Both the position numbers and the translations under genes were made by a program. Positions 60,865 to 64,000 of a stretch of 64,000 nt of DNA are shown here, in pieces. Source of the stretch: Pseudomonas fluorescens. Lineage in GTDB: Bacteria > Pseudomonadota > Gammaproteobacteria > Pseudomonadales > Pseudomonadaceae. Position 1 is the first letter of the stretch, and each line of letters opens with the position of its first letter. The stretch is taken from positions 96,893 through 160,892 of the forward strand of contig NZ_KZ477988.1 of the NCBI RefSeq assembly GCF_002837185.1, written 5' to 3'. The notes beneath the pieces were generated by a model. The model saw only the letters and a program-made list of their open reading frames with translations, had not been told where the DNA came from and made no database searches.

Positions 60865-61800
60865 TCAGCCCTTCAGCAAGCGCTCCAGACCGACCTTCAA
60901 CGGCGTAGGTTCAGGCAGGGTGAAGCTTGCCAGCAGGCGCCGATTGTCGGCCCGCGAGTGGCGGATATCTCCCAGGCGCGCCGGTCCGTAGGTGATGACC
61001 GGCAACGTGCCCACCACTTGCTCCAGTGCCTGCAGCACCTGCTTGAGCGTCGTGGCGTGGTTCCAACCGACGTTGATTGCCCCTGGTGCAATGGTCGGCA
61101 GTTCGATGGCCTGCACCAGCACATCCACCAGGTCCTCCACATACATGAAGTCACGGGTTTGCTCGCCGTCGCCAAACACGGCAATGGGCAGGCCCTGCTG
61201 TACCCGCTCGCTGAAAATGCTGATCACACCGGAATACGGCGATGACGGGTCCTGGCGCGGACCGAAGATATTGAAGAAGCGGAAAATGACCGGCTCCAGA
61301 CCATGCTGACGACGGTAGAAGTCAAAGTAGTGCTCACTGGCCAATTTATCCGAGGCATAGGGTGTCAGCGGCGCCTTGGTCGTCTCTTCATCGATGGAAG
61401 CACCCTCGCCGTTGTTGCCGTAGACCGCTGCGCTGGACGCGTATACCACACGCTTCACGCCGGCCTTGCGCATGGCCTCGCAGATATTCAAGGTGCCGAT
61501 GAAATTGCTCTGATGCGTGCTGACCGGATCGTCCACAGACGCCTGGACCGACGCCACGGCTGCCAGGTGAACCACCGCCGACGCACCGATGACGACTTGA
61601 GCCAAAAGCTCGGCGTCGGCCACATCGCCTTGCACCAGTTGCACGCGCGGGTTATCCAGAGGCAGGTTGCTGCGCTTGCCGGTAGACAGGTTATCCAGCA
61701 CCCGCACCGAATAGCCCTTGGCGAGCAGCGCGTCAACCAAATGCGAACCGATGAAGCCCGCGCCTCCGGTGATCAACACCCATTTATCAGCGTTATTCAT
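60865..61800 (-). CDS. NAD-dependent epimerase/dehydratase
   Basis: 311-residue extended short-chain dehydrogenase of the nucleotide-sugar epimerase group. NAD-binding GGAGFIGS is at residues 13-20, and the catalytic YxxxK is in TPYASDKLASE. FFNIFGPRQDPSSPY is typical of UDP-sugar 4-epimerases. The exact sugar is not determined. It overlaps the hldE stop by 8 bp, so it is coupled and probably serves LPS or other glycan synthesis. Confidence 0.88.
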   Translation of the reverse strand: MNNADKWVLITGGAGFIGSHLVDALLAKGYSVRVLDNLSTGKRSNLPLDNPRVQLVQGDVADAELLAQVVIGASAVVHLAAVASVQASVDDPVSTHQSNFIGTLNICEAMRKAGVKRVVYASSAAVYGNNGEGASIDEETTKAPLTPYASDKLASEHYFDFYRRQHGLEPVIFRFFNIFGPRQDPSSPYSGVISIFSERVQQGLPIAVFGDGEQTRDFMYVEDLVDVLVQAIELPTIAPGAINVGWNHATTLKQVLQALEQVVGTLPVITYGPARLGDIRHSRADNRRLLASFTLPEPTPLKVGLERLLKG

Positions 61801-63217
61801 TGTTACGAATTTTCTCGACGATGGCCGTGGTCGAACTGTTTTCCACCAACCCCAGCACTTTGACGGTGCCGCCGTAGGCGCTGACGATGTCCGCACCGAC
61901 CACCTGGTCGACGGAATAATCACCGCCCTTGACCAGCACGTCCGGTTTGACCTGGGCCAACAGGTTTTCCGGGGTGCCTTCAGAGAAGCTGATCACCCAA
62001 TCCACCGCGCCCAACCCGGCCAGCACCGCCATGCGCCGGTCGACGCTGTTGATCGGTCGGCCCGGGCCTTTCAAACGGCTGACGGAGGCATCATCGTTGA
62101 CCGCCACGATCAGGCGATCACCCTGGGCGCTCGCTTGCTCAAGGTAAGTCACATGGCCGGCGTGCAGGATGTCGAAGCAACCGTTGGTGAACACAATGCT
62201 TTCGTTGTGGGCGCGAGCGTCGTCAATCGCCAACAGCAATTGCTCGAGCCCCAGCACGCCGCGCTCCGAACCTTCGGAACGCTGGATGGCGCGACGCAAT
62301 TCGGGGGCGCTGATAGCCGCGGTGCCCAGTTTGCCGACCACGATGCCCGCCGCCAGGTTGGCCAGGGCCACGGCATGGGGCAGTTCCTCGCCGGCGGCGA
62401 TGGACGCGGCCAGGGTGGAAATCACCGTATCACCGGCACCGGTGACGTCGAACACTTCCCGCGCCCGCGCCGGCAAGTGCATCGGCGGGTGGCCGGGGCG
62501 CAGCAGGGTCATGCCGTGCTCGCCACGGGTCACCAGCAGGGCGCCGAGCTCAAGGTCGGCCATCAGCGCCGCACCCTTGCTCACCAGTTCGTGCTCATCG
62601 GCGCAACCACCGACGACCGCTTCGAACTCGCTGAGGTTGGGCGTGATCAGGCTGGCGCCCCGATAAATCGAGAAGTCCTTGCCCTTGGGATCGGCCAGCA
62701 CCGGAATGTTGCGGGCCTTGGCGGCCTGGATCAGCACCTGGTGATTCTTCAGGGCGCCTTTGCCATAGTCGGACAACACCAGCACCTTGATACCTTCGAG
62801 CAACGCGTTGACCTGGTCACCGAGGGCCAGGGCGTCGGTGGCGAAGGGTTCTTCGAAATCGATACGCAGCAATTGCTGGTGACGGCTCATGACCCGCAGC
62901 TTGACGATGGTCGGCTGATGGGCGATGCGCTGGAACAACGCGCGCACGCCGGCACCGCGCAGGCTGTTGGCCAGGCTGTCGGCCGCTTCGTCGTCACCGG
63001 TCACACCCACCAGGGAAGCCGGGGCGCCGAGCGCGGCAATATTGAGGGCAACGTTGGCAGCGCCACCTGGACGGTCTTCGATTTGCTCGACCTTGACCAC
63101 CGGTACCGGCGCCTCAGGGGAAATCCGTGAGGTACCACCATGCCAGTAACGGTCGAGCATGACATCGCCGACCACCAAGACAGGGGCTTGATTGAATCGC
63201 GGCATGGACAACTTCAT
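61793..63217 (-). CDS. hldE: Bifunctional heptose kinase/adenylyltransferase HldE
   Basis: Makes ADP-glycero-manno-heptose for the LPS inner core. 474 residues. The N-terminal ribokinase-like domain (about 1-318) contains VLVVGDVMLDRYW, GGAANVALNIAALG and the catalytic DVTGAGDTV. The C-terminal nucleotidyltransferase (about 344-474) contains TNGCFDILHAGHV with the HxGH motif. ATG at 63217 (MKLSMPRFNQAPV) gives the normal length. Downstream of msbA, with a REP doublet between. Confidence 0.96.
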   Translation of the reverse strand: MKLSMPRFNQAPVLVVGDVMLDRYWHGGTSRISPEAPVPVVKVEQIEDRPGGAANVALNIAALGAPASLVGVTGDDEAADSLANSLRGAGVRALFQRIAHQPTIVKLRVMSRHQQLLRIDFEEPFATDALALGDQVNALLEGIKVLVLSDYGKGALKNHQVLIQAAKARNIPVLADPKGKDFSIYRGASLITPNLSEFEAVVGGCADEHELVSKGAALMADLELGALLVTRGEHGMTLLRPGHPPMHLPARAREVFDVTGAGDTVISTLAASIAAGEELPHAVALANLAAGIVVGKLGTAAISAPELRRAIQRSEGSERGVLGLEQLLLAIDDARAHNESIVFTNGCFDILHAGHVTYLEQASAQGDRLIVAVNDDASVSRLKGPGRPINSVDRRMAVLAGLGAVDWVISFSEGTPENLLAQVKPDVLVKGGDYSVDQVVGADIVSAYGGTVKVLGLVENSSTTAIVEKIRNNE

Positions 63218-63297
63218 GGAGCAACCCACATACAAAATGAACAGGGGCGCGATATTAGCACAGGGTTTGCGATGGCTTGCGCCCACCACAGGGCAAA

Positions 63298-63387
63298 TGT
63301 GGGAGGGGGCTTGCTCCCGATAGCGCAGTGTCAGCTTGTAGAAATGCTGACTGACCCACCGCTATCGGGGGCAAGCCCCCTCCCACA
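63298..63387. repeat. REP doublet (REPIN-like), class B
   Basis: TGTGGGA ends outwards; one arm has a mismatch in the core (GGGGGCTTGCTCCC). Spacer inverted repeat GTCAGC / GCTGAC. Between the msbA stop and the hldE start. Confidence 0.9.
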
Positions 63388-63410
63388 TTCGAGGCGTGGC
63401 GCCCGTTGGA

Positions 63411-64000
63411 TCAGGTGATGTCGGCCGCTACCGGCGCATCCAGGCCCATGGCATGCAGTCGCGCGTAGTAGCCGTTCTGCGCCAACAGTTCGCCGTGGGT
63501 GCCGCGCTCGACGATGCGCCCGTCGTCCATCACCAGAATCAGGTCGGCCTTCTCGATAGTGGACAGGCGGTGTGCGATCACCAGTGTGGTACGGCCCTGC
63601 ATGACCTTGTCCAGCGCGGCCTGGATATGCCGCTCGGACTCGGTGTCGAGGGCCGAGGTGGCCTCGTCGAGAATCAACAACGGCGCGTTCTTGAGCAGGG
63701 CACGGGCAATCGCCAGGCGCTGACGCTGGCCACCGGACAGCAGCACGCCGTTCTCGCCGACCTGGGTATCGAAGCCCTTGGGCAACTGGTCGATGAAGTC
63801 CTTGGCGTTGGCATCCGCCGCCGCCGCTTCAACGTCTTCGCGTGGCGCGCCGGCCAGGTCGCCATAGGCGATATTGTTGGTCACTGTGTCGCTGAACAGG
63901 GTCACGTGCTGGGTGACCTGGGCAATGTGCTTGCGCAGGTTGAGCAGCTTGTAGTCCTCGATCTCGATGCCATCAAGCAGGATTTCACCGCTCTCATGGT
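63411..64000 (-). CDS. msbA: Lipid A export ATP-binding/permease MsbA, C-terminal part
   Basis: About 196 C-terminal residues of the homodimeric ABC flippase that moves lipid A-core across the inner membrane; the N-terminal membrane domain and Walker A are beyond the right edge. Visible nucleotide-binding motifs: signature [16 protein letters not shown], Walker [12 protein letters not shown], and the switch His in VIAHRLST. The segment [18 protein letters not shown] reads in frame to the window edge. Its position next to hldE supports msbA over other exporters. Confidence 0.93.
   Translation of the reverse strand, partial: HESGEILLDGIEIEDYKLLNLRKHIAQVTQHVTLFSDTVTNNIAYGDLAGAPREDVEAAAADANAKDFIDQLPKGFDTQVGENGVLLSGGQRQRLAIARALLKNAPLLILDEATSALDTESERHIQAALDKVMQGRTTLVIAHRLSTIEKADLILVMDDGRIVERGTHGELLAQNGYYARLHAMGLDAPVAADIT

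Overview
The window is chromosomal core DNA from a Pseudomonas of the fluorescens group. Three things point there. The gene order follows a block well known in Pseudomonas: rpsF-rpsR-rplI-dnaB, the hfq/hflX/hflKC superoperon, orn-rsgA-motAB-psd-serB, parE/parC with the nudF-cpdA cluster, thiC-tolC, and waaA-emrE-hldE-msbA. The protein sequences are of Pseudomonas type throughout. The gaps carry many copies of the palindromic REP core GGGGGCTTGCCCCC, which is characteristic of this group. Coding sequence is dense and GC-rich. I saw no prophage, insertion sequence, CRISPR array, toxin-antitoxin pair or defence island.

Layout. 1-10 kb, all minus strand: the start of an unknown gene, ygiQ, dnaB, rplI, a DUF2232 membrane protein, rpsR, rpsF, rlmB and rnr. 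10.0-10.4 kb: two identical tRNA-Leu(CAG) genes, each with its own promoter and terminator. 10.5-13.1 kb (+): binding protein and permease of a ferric-iron type ABC importer without an ATPase. 13.2-15.2 kb (-): a chemoreceptor. 15.3-27.6 kb (-): purA, hisZ, then the chain nnrD-tsaE-amiB-mutL-miaA-hfq-hflX-hflK-hflC, read from right to left. 27.6-36.7 kb: queG, a TRIC-like channel, orn, rsgA, motB/motA, an HDOD protein, rhodanese RhdA and psd. 36.8-40.6 kb: serB, a HAMP membrane protein with a degenerate cyclase-like domain, and a PqiC-like lipoprotein. 40.8-48.8 kb (-): nudF-DUF1249-cpdA-yqiA-parE-(phytase-like)-parC. 49.0-55.0 kb: a DUF3298 lipoprotein, cytX, thiC with a TPP riboswitch, and tolC. 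55.1-64 kb: waaA, a LysR regulator, emrE, an FAD oxidoreductase, an aldo/keto reductase, a protein with a Nudix-like motif, an epimerase, hldE and the 3' part of msbA.

How the genes work together. The window is mostly housekeeping: translation and RNA turnover (rpsF/R, rplI, rlmB, rnr, orn, rsgA, hfq, miaA, queG, tsaE), DNA replication, topology and repair (dnaB, parCE, mutL), membrane proteostasis (hflKC), envelope biogenesis (amiB, psd, waaA, hldE, msbA, tolC) and thiamin synthesis with uptake (thiC, cytX under a TPP riboswitch). Many junctions are translationally coupled by 1-13 bp overlaps.

The most unusual material lies outside the genes. Ten REP-doublet (REPIN-like) loci sit only in 3' or convergent gaps. 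Nine share the same arm, but they fall into two spacer/orientation classes; one locus is a fused three-arm composite and one arm carries a compensatory double change. Two further loci belong to a different palindromic family. Among proteins, the best candidates for new biology are the HAMP/pseudo-cyclase protein next to serB and the Nudix-like protein beside the LPS genes.
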